Below the pieces are notes generated by a model. It was not told the origin of the DNA. It saw only the letters and a program-made list of their open reading frames with translations, and made no database searches. DNA of 64,000 nt, taken from Aureicoccus marinus (GTDB lineage Bacteria; Bacteroidota; Bacteroidia; Flavobacteriales; Flavobacteriaceae). Below, in pieces: positions 24,073 through 32,015 of the stretch (the stretch's first letter is position 1; every line of letters starts with the position of its first letter). The DNA lies in assembly GCF_002954325.1 (NCBI RefSeq), contig NZ_MQVX01000001.1, positions 15,840 through 79,839 of the forward strand, written 5' to 3'. Position numbers and translations under genes: made by a program.

Positions 24073-24304
24073 TTATGACGAAATCGAAGCGGCGGATCTG
24101 GAACGGGAGGGCTGAGCACTTCTGCGATACGATTACCTCGATTTATCGTTGAGTTTTGAATACCAGCTGCCTTTGAAGGGACTCTTTTTTATAGGAGAGG
24201 GCTTTAGTTGGGAAAGAGAAATCAACACCCTCTCTTTGCGTTCCCAATCCTTTCGGGATTACCTTACCTATTATGCCGGATTGGGATTACGTTGGAAGCC
24301 ATAA
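24065..24304 (+). pseudogene. 3' remnant of a second beta-barrel or porin-like gene
   Basis: The plus strand reads LRGYDEIEAADLEREG, a TGA stop at 24113-24115, then in the same frame RYDYLDLSLSFEYQLPLKGL and DYLTYYAGLGLRWKP before the final stop. The alternating aromatic strands and the AGLGLRW ending are those of the last hairpins of an outer-membrane barrel. There is no start codon or 5' part. The fragment touches the oppositely oriented remnant at 23911-24072, so two divergent genes appear to have lost their 5' halves in one deletion. Confidence 0.6.
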
Positions 24305-24308
24305 GGCT

Positions 24309-24674
24309 TTAAATCCAATCTTGGTCGTTTTTGGTCAGGGCCGATTCCACCTCCCCGGTATGTTTGGTTTCGCCGGGTTCGAAAAGCAGGATCCAGCATT
24401 CTTTTTCGGCCACTGGTCGGTGTTCAACACCTCTTGGGACAACGAGCATTTCGCCCTCCTGAAGGCGCACTTCTCGGTCCCGAAACTCAAGTGAGAGTTC
24501 TCCTTTGACGATGTAAAATAACTCGTCTTCATTTTCATGGGAATGCCAGACGAAGTCCCCTTCTACCTTGGCCAGCTTGACCTGTTGCCCGTTGAGCTCA
24601 GCCACAATTTTTGGGGTCCATTGCTCTTGAAAAAGATCGAATTTATGGAGGAGGTTGATTTTGCTCAAATTCAT
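24309..24674 (-). CDS. Cupin domain protein
   Basis: A 121-aa single cupin fold. Motif 1 is in FVWHSHENEDELFYIVKGEL (H-x-H-x4-E-x6-G) and motif 2 in EGEMLVVPRGVEHRPVA (G-x5-P-x-G-x2-H). All metal ligands (two His, one Glu, one His) are present. The N-terminus MNLSKINLLHKFDLFQEQWT is typical of small mannose-6-phosphate-isomerase-like cupins of unknown substrate. It overlaps the stop of the upstream DUF6090 gene by 4 bases, so the two are co-translated. Confidence 0.88.
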   Translation of the reverse strand: MNLSKINLLHKFDLFQEQWTPKIVAELNGQQVKLAKVEGDFVWHSHENEDELFYIVKGELSLEFRDREVRLQEGEMLVVPRGVEHRPVAEKECWILLFEPGETKHTGEVESALTKNDQDWI

Positions 24675-25405
24675 AATTGTTCAATTTTTTTGTCCAAAAT
24701 CTCTAATAATTCCCAGTGAGTATTACGGATTTCGATGTAGAGGGGATTCAATTGATTGGAAATTACTTTTTGATTATCAACCATATTCAAGAAATAGGTG
24801 TCCTTCATCAATTGATTAAGAAGTTCTTCTGTCAAAAATTGCTGATTCAGACCATTTTTATATAAGGGGATGTGTTTTGTCATGAAGTCCATTCCTTCTT
24901 GTGCAGAATCTTGACCCAATCGTTCCCATTCCTTTGTAAATTTTATGTTAGACTCCCAACTGACTATGGATTGACGTAATCGATCATCTTGAATAATATT
25001 TACGTCCCCCGAGGCAAGAATGTCTTCAATGGTCCCATCTGAACTTTGGAATATGGTGTAAAACCCGATCGTTACGATGTGGCTTTCGATGGTATCTATC
25101 GGTATTTCAATTTGTTTTCTTTGACTCCATTGCAAAAGAGAATCCATCCTTTGAACGGTTTCTTCTCGCTTGCAAATAACCCGATCCAATTCGACCAGAT
25201 TATTCAAGAGATCGACTCGATAAGCCTCCAGGTATTCCTTTTCTTTTTTTCGGTCCGCATTATCCTCATAGATACCGTTGATTTGAATGGCAATCAGAAT
25301 ACCGATGGTTACCAAGAGAATTTCGCCAAAAGCATAGGTGAGGTATTGGCGCAGTTTTCCTTGGGAGAGGAAGTGTTTACGCAGTTTTCGGAAGAGTCCA
25401 GTCAT
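24671..25405 (-). CDS. DUF6090 family membrane protein (paralogue of 20367-21131)
   Basis: A 244-aa protein with the same start pattern as the gene at 20367: LFRKLRKHFLSQGKLRQYLT, then YAFGEILLVTIGILIAIQIN as the single transmembrane helix (about 23-43), followed by a charged helical region (EDNADRKKEKEYLEAYRVDL). The extracytoplasmic remainder is helical, with no catalytic motif visible. It ends within the ATG of the cupin gene (ATGA overlap). Function unknown. Confidence 0.82.
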   Translation of the reverse strand: MTGLFRKLRKHFLSQGKLRQYLTYAFGEILLVTIGILIAIQINGIYEDNADRKKEKEYLEAYRVDLLNNLVELDRVICKREETVQRMDSLLQWSQRKQIEIPIDTIESHIVTIGFYTIFQSSDGTIEDILASGDVNIIQDDRLRQSIVSWESNIKFTKEWERLGQDSAQEGMDFMTKHIPLYKNGLNQQFLTEELLNQLMKDTYFLNMVDNQKVISNQLNPLYIEIRNTHWELLEILDKKIEQL

Positions 25406-25518
25406 TGTGCATGATCGATTGAACGGAGGAAGATGGTTTGCAGCTTCAAGTTACGTATTCCCTTGATTTAAAGCCGACTTAATGAAAATCCATTATATTG
25501 GCGGGTAATCAACCAACA

Positions 25519-26270
25519 ATGAACCGCGAAGGTCTGCTCTTTTTGACGCTGTCCTTGTGCTTTGCTTTTTCCGTCCGTGGGCAAATTAAAGTCACCCAGA
25601 AACTCGCTATTGATCGCTTTTTAGCAGAGATCGAGCTGACCAGTAATGGAATATCCCCAATTCCCGCTTTTTCTTTGGGCGAACCAGCCTGATCATGACC
25701 TCCAATTTTGGTAAGAATCGCTTCAGTGTAGAGCCCATGATCGCGATTTCCATGAAGAATATCAAGCCTTGGTCTGTAGGGGTCTTTGCTCGGTATAACT
25801 TGGTGGAGCAGGACTATTTCACCCTCCGTGTCGGTGTAAATCCGTCGGTTAATTTTCAGGTCGAAAACTACATACAAGACGGCAAAGAAGTCGAGTTAAT
25901 TCAATCCCGTCGGTATTTTGGAGCCGAAATTGCTCCTCTATTCACCGTGATGAAAAAGTGGCGGGTAGGTTTTTATTACCTCCGAGCCAATGGCTTCGAT
26001 GAGGGGCCCAAAAATGGGCACTTTTTTGGGTTCAACACCTCCATCAGCCGGGTGCGCCTATCCCGGTATTTTTATTTCAGTATGGTGCCTCAAATTTTTC
26101 ATTTGCGTATAGATGACTCGGAGGGGTATTACGCTTCTGCAAGGCTGTCTTTACACTTTAGCGATTCGGCTTTTAGTCTGGCTTCTACCTTGAATCATTC
26201 CCTTAAAACCGAATTGGGTCCTGATTACGACCTGACCTGGAATCTCTCTTTGATTTACCGCATGGATTAA
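25519..26270 (+). pseudogene. Outer-membrane beta-barrel protein, frameshifted near 25651
   Basis: A signal peptide (LLFLTLSLCFAFSVRGQ) starts at 25519. The first frame runs to LTSNG and then drifts; the second frame resumes with IPNSRFFFGRTSLIMTSNFG and continues through barrel-like strands (VGVFARYNLVEQDYFTLRVG, RYFYFSMVPQIFHL) to LTWNLSLIYRMD. Restoring one A in GGAATATC at about 25650-25652 joins the halves into about 250 aa. It resembles PorT/OmpW-size secreted barrel proteins, but no specific family is certain. It converges on murF with a 4-base stop overlap. The indel may be a sequencing error. Confidence 0.7.
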
Positions 26271-27562
26271 AGTAGGTCCAGAATACGTTCAAGGGCCATA
26301 CCTCGGGAGCCTTTGATTAGCAAATGGGTGGGCGAGAAAGGGTTCTGTTTAACAAATTGAGCGAAGTCTTCATAGCTCTTGAACTGAGGGAAATCAGAAG
26401 ATACACCGGCAAAATTCTTTCCTACCAAAAAGGCCCCGTCCAATTCCATGGATGTCAATTGATCGGCAATGGCCTGGTGCTCGGCTTGTGCGGCTTCTCC
26501 CAATTCAAACATATCACCCAACACCACATACTTAGACGAGGCGTCTACTTGCCCAAAGAGGCCAAGTGCGGCCGCCATGCTTGTGGGGTTGGCGTTGTAG
26601 GCGTCCAGCAAAATACAGTGCCCGGATTTTTCGACCCATTGGGTTCTCATGTTCTGGGGAACATAAGATTCGAGCGCCCTCTGAATAGACTTTAAGGGAA
26701 CACCAAAGTACTTTCCGATGGTAATGGCCGCTGCGCAGTTGGTAAAGTTATAAACTCCGCTGAGTTGGGTCTGGATCTGAATGCCTTCAACTTCCAATTC
26801 GAGGGCAGGACTTTCTTTGAGGAGCTTTATATTGAAATAACGCTCGTCAGTTCGGCTGTAGCCCACTTTTTTGACATAGCCTTCCAGTTTCTCGCCTTGA
26901 ATAGGATCATCTGCATTCAGAAAGACCGTCTTGTCTTGGGAGAGCAGGTAATCGTACATTTCACTTTTGCCTTTGATTACTCCTTCGACTCCGCCAAAGC
27001 CTTCGAGATGCGCTTTGCCAAAGTTGGTGATGTAGCCATAATCCGGTTCAGCCAGGCTGCAGAGAAAGGCAATTTCTTTTTGGTGGTTGGCGCCCATTTC
27101 AATCACCCCGATTTCGGTTTCTTTTGTCAGTCGTAGCAGGGTCAGGGGTACTCCAATATGATTGTTGAGGTTACCGGCTGTCGCGAGTGTCACTTTGCTT
27201 TGGCTTAATACAGCAGCGATAAGTTCCTTGGTGGTGGTCTTGCCATTGCTCCCAGTCAAAGCGACCAGGGGAGTTCCCAATTGTCGGCGGTGGTGTGTGC
27301 CCAATTCTTGTAGGAACGACAAACCATCATCAACCAACAAGAGTCGCTTCTTTTCTTCTTCGGTTAATCCTTCTGAGGCCAGGCCCCACTCATCAACCAC
27401 AGCAAAGGCAGCTCCTTCTTTTAGTGCGTATCCGGCAAAGCGATTCCCATTAAAGTTGGGCCCTTTTAGTGCAATGAACAAGCAGTTCTCACTGAGTTTT
27501 CGAGTGTCGGTGCACACATCACTGCACTGAAGAAAGTGCGCATACAGCTGGTCAATTTTCAT
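26267..27562 (-). CDS. murF: UDP-N-acetylmuramoyl-tripeptide--D-alanyl-D-alanine ligase
   Basis: Mur ligase of 431 aa. It adds D-Ala-D-Ala to UDP-MurNAc-tripeptide in cytoplasmic peptidoglycan synthesis. The ATP loop is VALTGSNGKTTTKELIAAVL; other segments are VCTDTRKLSENCLFIALKG (MurF-type N-terminal domain), NLNNHIGVPLTLLRL, VIEMGANHQKEI (conserved Glu and His), TNFGKAHLEGFGG, and in the C-terminal domain LLDAYNANPTSMAAAL and VLGDMFELGE. The start at 27562 is preferred over an ATG nine codons upstream. The position next to gldJ is the conserved Flavobacteriia order, with a strong terminator between. Confidence 0.96.
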   Translation of the reverse strand: MKIDQLYAHFLQCSDVCTDTRKLSENCLFIALKGPNFNGNRFAGYALKEGAAFAVVDEWGLASEGLTEEEKKRLLLVDDGLSFLQELGTHHRRQLGTPLVALTGSNGKTTTKELIAAVLSQSKVTLATAGNLNNHIGVPLTLLRLTKETEIGVIEMGANHQKEIAFLCSLAEPDYGYITNFGKAHLEGFGGVEGVIKGKSEMYDYLLSQDKTVFLNADDPIQGEKLEGYVKKVGYSRTDERYFNIKLLKESPALELEVEGIQIQTQLSGVYNFTNCAAAITIGKYFGVPLKSIQRALESYVPQNMRTQWVEKSGHCILLDAYNANPTSMAAALGLFGQVDASSKYVVLGDMFELGEAAQAEHQAIADQLTSMELDGAFLVGKNFAGVSSDFPQFKSYEDFAQFVKQNPFSPTHLLIKGSRGMALERILDLL

Positions 27563-27608
27563 GGATTCTCTTAGAAGGTCTGACCGCAAAAATACGGACT
27601 CAACAAAG

Positions 27609-27644
27609 AAAAAGCCCCTGCAGATTAATCTGCAGGGGCTTTTT
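27609..27644 (-). terminator. Terminator after gldJ (36-bp perfect palindrome)
   Basis: AAAAAGCCCCTGCAGATT is followed directly by its exact reverse complement, giving an 18-bp stem before loop opening, with five T at the end on both strands. It lies 26 bases after gldJ and can act in either direction. Confidence 0.85.
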
Positions 27645-27670
27645 AATTGATGGAGCTTTATAGAGCTTGT

Positions 27671-29326
27671 TTATCTCGTGCGCTTTTTATGGCGTACGGT
27701 TTTGTTCTTTGTTTTGGACTTCGATCCGACACGGGATACCGCGCAACGGAATCCAATATCGTCAGTAGCCATATACTGTGGCAAGTAGCGACGCTGTGCT
27801 GGGTCTAGCCAGTAAGCGCGATCTCTCCAAGAACCTCCTTTGTACACACGAACTTCGTCGTCGATAAGGGAAGTACGGTAATTGGATTTATCGTAGTTGC
27901 GCAACAGTTTGCCAGTAGAGTCTCTCTCGACTTTATGGTCTGGCGAATCGTACATTTTACGGTTGTTTTCGTCGTCACTGAAACGCTCGTAGAAACGAGA
28001 TGAGCCAGCGTCACCATCGCGGAATCCGCGGTTGTCGGAACGATCAAAGTTTGTTCTCAGGTAAGTTTCATCTGCACCTACAGGGACCATTTTGATTTCC
28101 CCTGGAAGGTTCACGGCAACGATGCGTCCGTTGGCTAAAGTGTCATAGACTACAGAGTCACGAAGCACCTTTACTTTGCCGTCTTCACCAATTGCTTTTT
28201 TCATAAAGATGTTTCCTCGGTAGTAGTTGAAGTCGCTGATTTCGTCATCAACGATAGGACGGTATACATCCGCTACCCATTCGCTTACGTTACCAGCCAT
28301 ATCGTATAGACCAAAATCGTTTGGCTTGTAGGATTGAACCTCCGTGGTGATGTCTGCACCATCGTCAGACCATCCGGCAATCCCGCCGTAATCACCTTTA
28401 CCTTGCTTGAAGTTCGCCAGCTGATCTCCGCGACCTACACGCTGACCACTACGGGTGTAGTCTCCTTCCCAAGGGTATTTTTTACGCCCTCGGTAGTTGT
28501 TGTATTCCCGTGTACCAATCAGGGCCTGAGCAGCGTATTCCCACTCGGTTTCGGTCGGTAGTCGGTATTCTGGTGTAAAGACTCCACTGCTTCGCTTAGC
28601 AAAGACACTGGTAGAATCTTTCTTTAATTTTCCTTGAAGAGAATCGATGGCACCACCATAAACCGACTCCGGGTTGTTGATGTATGCTTCTGTGCTAAAG
28701 GCCCCTTGTACGTCACCGTTGTAGGCTGCGTAAAGTGCGTCCTCGGTCAGGTACCCTTCTTTGGTCAATAACAGTTCGTTTACACGATCTGTTCTCCATT
28801 CCGAGTACTGAGCTGCTTGTACCCAGTTGACACCGACTACAGGATATTCAGCATAGGCCGGGTGACGCAAATAGGTATTGGTCAGGGCCTCGTTAAATCC
28901 TAAACGGTTTCTCCATACCAAAGTATCTGGAACCGCCCCTTTGTAGATATTGGTGTACTTGGGATCCTCCGGTGGGTATACCGCCTTGATCCAATCCAAG
29001 TACTCGAGGTACATCTTATTGGTCACCTCTGTTTCGTCCATGTAGAACGACTGCACGTGTTGTTGTGTCGGGGAATTGTTCCAATCGTGCATGATATCAT
29101 CCTGCACCTTTCCTTTGGTAAAGGTACCTCCTTCTATAAATACTGTTCCAGGGGGGGTAGCCTGCTCTTTAAAACTGGAGTTGAACTGAAAACCTCCGTC
29201 CTTTGAGTTAATTTTCCATCCAGTTGCTCTTGATACATTTCCTGAAGAGGAAGAGGACTTGGAGCAGCTTGAAAATCCACCGAGTACCAGCAGAAGAGAA
29301 AAAAGAGCTGAAATGTAATTTTTCAT
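27671..29326 (-). CDS. gldJ: Gliding motility lipoprotein GldJ
   Basis: A 551-aa lipoprotein with signal peptide and lipobox GFSSC followed by a serine-rich linker. The body is a formylglycine-generating-enzyme-like (SUMF/FGE sulfatase) fold: PGTVFIEGGTFTKGK at the start, SFYMDETEVTNKMYLEYLDW, YPVVGVNWVQAAQYSEWR, YRLPTETEWEYAAQ, GLYDMAGNVSEWVADVY and YKGGSWRDRAYWLDP. GldJ is a T9SS/gliding component needed for stability of GldK. The active-site cysteines of true FGE enzymes are not evident, as expected for GldJ. Start at 29326 chosen for the signal peptide. It is divergent from porV. Confidence 0.95.
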   Translation of the reverse strand: MKNYISALFSLLLVLGGFSSCSKSSSSSGNVSRATGWKINSKDGGFQFNSSFKEQATPPGTVFIEGGTFTKGKVQDDIMHDWNNSPTQQHVQSFYMDETEVTNKMYLEYLDWIKAVYPPEDPKYTNIYKGAVPDTLVWRNRLGFNEALTNTYLRHPAYAEYPVVGVNWVQAAQYSEWRTDRVNELLLTKEGYLTEDALYAAYNGDVQGAFSTEAYINNPESVYGGAIDSLQGKLKKDSTSVFAKRSSGVFTPEYRLPTETEWEYAAQALIGTREYNNYRGRKKYPWEGDYTRSGQRVGRGDQLANFKQGKGDYGGIAGWSDDGADITTEVQSYKPNDFGLYDMAGNVSEWVADVYRPIVDDEISDFNYYRGNIFMKKAIGEDGKVKVLRDSVVYDTLANGRIVAVNLPGEIKMVPVGADETYLRTNFDRSDNRGFRDGDAGSSRFYERFSDDENNRKMYDSPDHKVERDSTGKLLRNYDKSNYRTSLIDDEVRVYKGGSWRDRAYWLDPAQRRYLPQYMATDDIGFRCAVSRVGSKSKTKNKTVRHKKRTR

Positions 29327-29695
29327 AGTAAGACCTTGAGTTCGATACCCGCATGTTCTCGCCAATGTTGGGCATTTTTTAATTTGATTGTAATCGTGTT
29401 TGCATTAAAACGGAAAGCAAGCCACATTATTTTGTTGTGCAAAAATAAATATGCCTATTCCGATTCCCGCTCTGAAAACCGAAAAACATAACGCTAAAAA
29501 AATGGGGCTAGTATCTCTTTATTCGTATTTTGCTTTTTCAAATGGGCTGTAAAATATGCAGTTCAACTAAAATTGCAGAATTAGAACACGAAAACATTGT
29601 ATGTGGCGTTATAGTGCATGATATTTGCGCGCGAGCGAGAACTAAACGTCTGCCTATTACGTATAACTACACTACTAATCCTAATCATGTAGAAA
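29327..29695. other. Divergent promoter region between gldJ and porV
   Basis: This 369-base gap holds no convincing gene. On the minus strand TATTTTTG (29440-29447) fits the -7 consensus for gldJ, without a clear -33 TTG. On the plus strand a -33/-7 pair for porV is at 29597-29627. In many Flavobacteriia porU lies between these two genes; no trace of it is visible here. Confidence 0.5.
29597..29627 (+). promoter_or_regulatory. Probable porV promoter
   Basis: TTG (29597-29599) and GATATTTG (29620-29627) are separated by 20 bases. The second differs from TAnnTTTG in one position. The leader to the porV ATG would be about 60 bases. Confidence 0.4.
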
Positions 29696-30841
29696 ATGAA
29701 AAAGATATTGGTTTATGCCCTACTCCTGTCTGCTTGCGCTCTAAAAGCACAGGAAACCAATCGCGTTATCACAACGGCCGTACCTTTCCTTACCATCGCC
29801 GGTGATGCTCGTTCTTCCGGAATGGGCGATATGGGAGTTGCGACCTCTGCTGATGCCTTTTCGGCTCAATGGAACGCTGCGAAAATGGCCTTTTCTGACC
29901 AAAGAATGCACATCGGTGTGAGCTACACGCCTTACCTAGAAAGTATTGTAAATGATGTTTCTCTTTTATCGGCCAACTTCACCAACAAGATTGACGACAA
30001 GTCAGCCTTCGGTTTGAGTTTGCGCTACTTCGGTCTGGGAAGCGTAGAATTGCGTCAGACCATCGACCAAGTGGCGACCATCGTCAAGCCAAACGAATTG
30101 GCTATTGATGGTCACTATGCCTTGAAGCTCAGTGAGACCTTCTCTATGGCTGTTGGTGGACGATTTATCAGTTCCAACCTGCGGTTTCAAGAAGGAACAC
30201 AGGATTCTCAAGCGGCGAACTCTTTTGCTGTCGACGTTTCTGGTTTCTACCGCTCTCGTGAAATGGCCTACAACAGCTTTGACGGACGTTGGAGAGCAGG
30301 TTTCAATATCTCCAACCTTGGAGGAAAGATTCAATACGATGAAGGAGGTCAAGAAAACTTTTTGCCGACTAATCTGAAACTTGGAGTTGGATTTGATTTC
30401 ATCTTTGACCAAGACAATGTTTTGGGACTACACACCGAATTCAACAAACTTCTCGTTCCAACTCCTCAGGATTTTGACGGAGATGGTGATATCGATTCAG
30501 AAGACAACAACACCTACCAGAACATCTCTTTCTTTAACGGAGTGTTCGAATCTTTCGGAGATGCCCCTGACGGATTCAGCGAAGAGTTGCAGGAAGTGAC
30601 TCTGGCCTTAGGTGCAGAGTACAAGTACCAGGACGCTTTTATGTTGCGTGCCGGTTACTTCAGCGAAAACGAAAATAAAGGATTCCGTCAGTTTTTCACT
30701 TTGGGTGCTGGCTTTAAGTTCCGTTCTGCTCAGGTAGATTTGTCTTACCTGTTCTCTACTTCACAGGTACGTAACCCGCTGGAGAACACCTTGAGATTCT
30801 CTCTCACCTTTGGATTGGGAGAAGAGTTTTTGAACGACTAA
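29696..30841 (+). CDS. porV: Type IX secretion system outer-membrane protein PorV (LptO)
   Basis: A 381-aa FadL-like beta-barrel with a signal peptide (ALLLSACALKAQ). Diagnostic segments are TTAVPFLTIAGDARSSGMGD near the N-terminus, ATSADAFSAQWNAAKMAF, and the C-terminal RNPLENTLRFSLTFGLGEEF. An acidic loop DFDGDGDIDSEDNN at about 262-275 looks like a calcium-binding insert. PorV is a shuttle that carries T9SS cargo from the translocon to the attachment complex. Downstream genes pdhA and pdhC follow the conserved Flavobacteriia order. A terminator lies just after the gene. Confidence 0.95.
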   Translation: MKKILVYALLLSACALKAQETNRVITTAVPFLTIAGDARSSGMGDMGVATSADAFSAQWNAAKMAFSDQRMHIGVSYTPYLESIVNDVSLLSANFTNKIDDKSAFGLSLRYFGLGSVELRQTIDQVATIVKPNELAIDGHYALKLSETFSMAVGGRFISSNLRFQEGTQDSQAANSFAVDVSGFYRSREMAYNSFDGRWRAGFNISNLGGKIQYDEGGQENFLPTNLKLGVGFDFIFDQDNVLGLHTEFNKLLVPTPQDFDGDGDIDSEDNNTYQNISFFNGVFESFGDAPDGFSEELQEVTLALGAEYKYQDAFMLRAGYFSENENKGFRQFFTLGAGFKFRSAQVDLSYLFSTSQVRNPLENTLRFSLTFGLGEEFLND

Positions 30842-30866
30842 CGAGGTCCTTCTTACAAGAGATTAG

Positions 30867-30893
30867 AAACCCACCGGTCCGGTGGGTTTTTTT
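30867..30893 (+). terminator. Terminator after porV
   Basis: AAACCCACCG pairs with CGGTGGGTTT around a 3-base loop, followed by a T-run, 26 bases after the stop of porV. Confidence 0.85.
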
Positions 30894-30940
30894 ATGAAAA
30901 CGAGCTGCAGAAACAAATTTGTGAAACCTCTACAAATCTT

Positions 30941-30969
30941 TTTGCAAAACAGATATAGTTGTATTTTTG
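30941..30969 (+). promoter_or_regulatory. Bacteroidota promoter of pdhA-pdhC
   Basis: TTTG (30941-30944) and TATTTTTG (30962-30969) are separated by 17 bases and match the -33/-7 consensus. The start codon of pdhA lies 38 bases further on. Confidence 0.65.
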
Positions 30970-31007
30970 TTTTCTTTGAAAATTAGCTCTATTTCAAATT
31001 TCGATAC

Positions 31008-32006
31008 ATGAAAGAAATCACCCAGGAAGTTTACCTCAAGTGGTACGAAGACATGCTCTTCTGGAGAAAGTTTGAAGACAAGCTCGCTGCTGTCTATATC
31101 CAACAAAAGGTTCGCGGCTTTTTGCATCTCTACAATGGTCAAGAAGCGGTTCTTGCCGGATCACTCCACGCTATGGAGTTGGGTAAAGACCGAATGATTA
31201 CCGCTTATCGAAACCACGTACAGCCCATCGGTATGGGAGTGGATCCCCGCAAGGTAATGGCCGAACTATACGGTAAGGTTACCGGTACCTCAAAAGGGAT
31301 GGGAGGATCTATGCACATCTTTTCGAAGGAACATGGTTTTTTTGGTGGACACGGAATTGTAGGAGGTCAGATTCCGCTGGGTGCGGGAATGGCTTTTGCT
31401 GATAAGTACTTCAAGAGAGATGCTGTAACCCTCTGTTATATGGGAGACGGGGCCGTTCGTCAGGGGTCTTTACACGAGACTTTCAATTTGGCCATGCTGT
31501 GGCAATTGCCAGTTGTTTTCATCTGTGAGAACAACGGGTATGCGATGGGAACTTCGGTAGAACGTACAGCACACACCACTGATATTTACAAATTAGGTCT
31601 TGGGTATGAAATGCCTTGTGGAGCAGTAGACGGAATGGATCCGGCTGTTGTTGCTCAAGAAGTTTATACAGCTGTGGAACGTGCGCGTTCTGGAGGAGGA
31701 CCCACTTTCTTGGAAATGAAAACATACCGCTACCGCGGACACTCCATGTCTGATGCGCAGCATTACCGTACCAAGGAAGAAGTAGAGGAGTACAAGAAAA
31801 TCGATCCAATTACTCAGGTAAAGGAACACCTTCTTGAGAATGGCTTCGCCACCAAAGACGAGATCAAGGAGATCGATCGCCGTGTGAAGAGTTTTGTTTC
31901 TGAATGCGAGAAGTTCGCTGAGGAGTCTGATTACCCACCGGTAGAACAACTCTACAACACCGTTTACGAACAACAAGATTACCCCTTTTTACCTCATAAA
32001 CTCTAG
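31008..32006 (+). CDS. pdhA: Pyruvate dehydrogenase E1 component subunit alpha
   Basis: A 332-aa thiamine-diphosphate enzyme subunit. Segments are RGFLHLYNGQEAVLAGSLHA, ITAYRNHVQPIGMGVDPRKV, SMHIFSKEHGFFGGHGIVGG, the ThDP/Mg motif CYMGDGAVRQGSLHETFNLA with the downstream NNGYAMGTS, and the phosphorylation-loop-like YRYRGHSMSDAQHYRTKEEV. It decarboxylates pyruvate together with the beta subunit, which is not in this window. pdhC follows after 9 bases, so they form an operon. Confidence 0.96.
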   Translation: MKEITQEVYLKWYEDMLFWRKFEDKLAAVYIQQKVRGFLHLYNGQEAVLAGSLHAMELGKDRMITAYRNHVQPIGMGVDPRKVMAELYGKVTGTSKGMGGSMHIFSKEHGFFGGHGIVGGQIPLGAGMAFADKYFKRDAVTLCYMGDGAVRQGSLHETFNLAMLWQLPVVFICENNGYAMGTSVERTAHTTDIYKLGLGYEMPCGAVDGMDPAVVAQEVYTAVERARSGGGPTFLEMKTYRYRGHSMSDAQHYRTKEEVEEYKKIDPITQVKEHLLENGFATKDEIKEIDRRVKSFVSECEKFAEESDYPPVEQLYNTVYEQQDYPFLPHKL

Positions 32007-32015
32007 TTAAGCACT

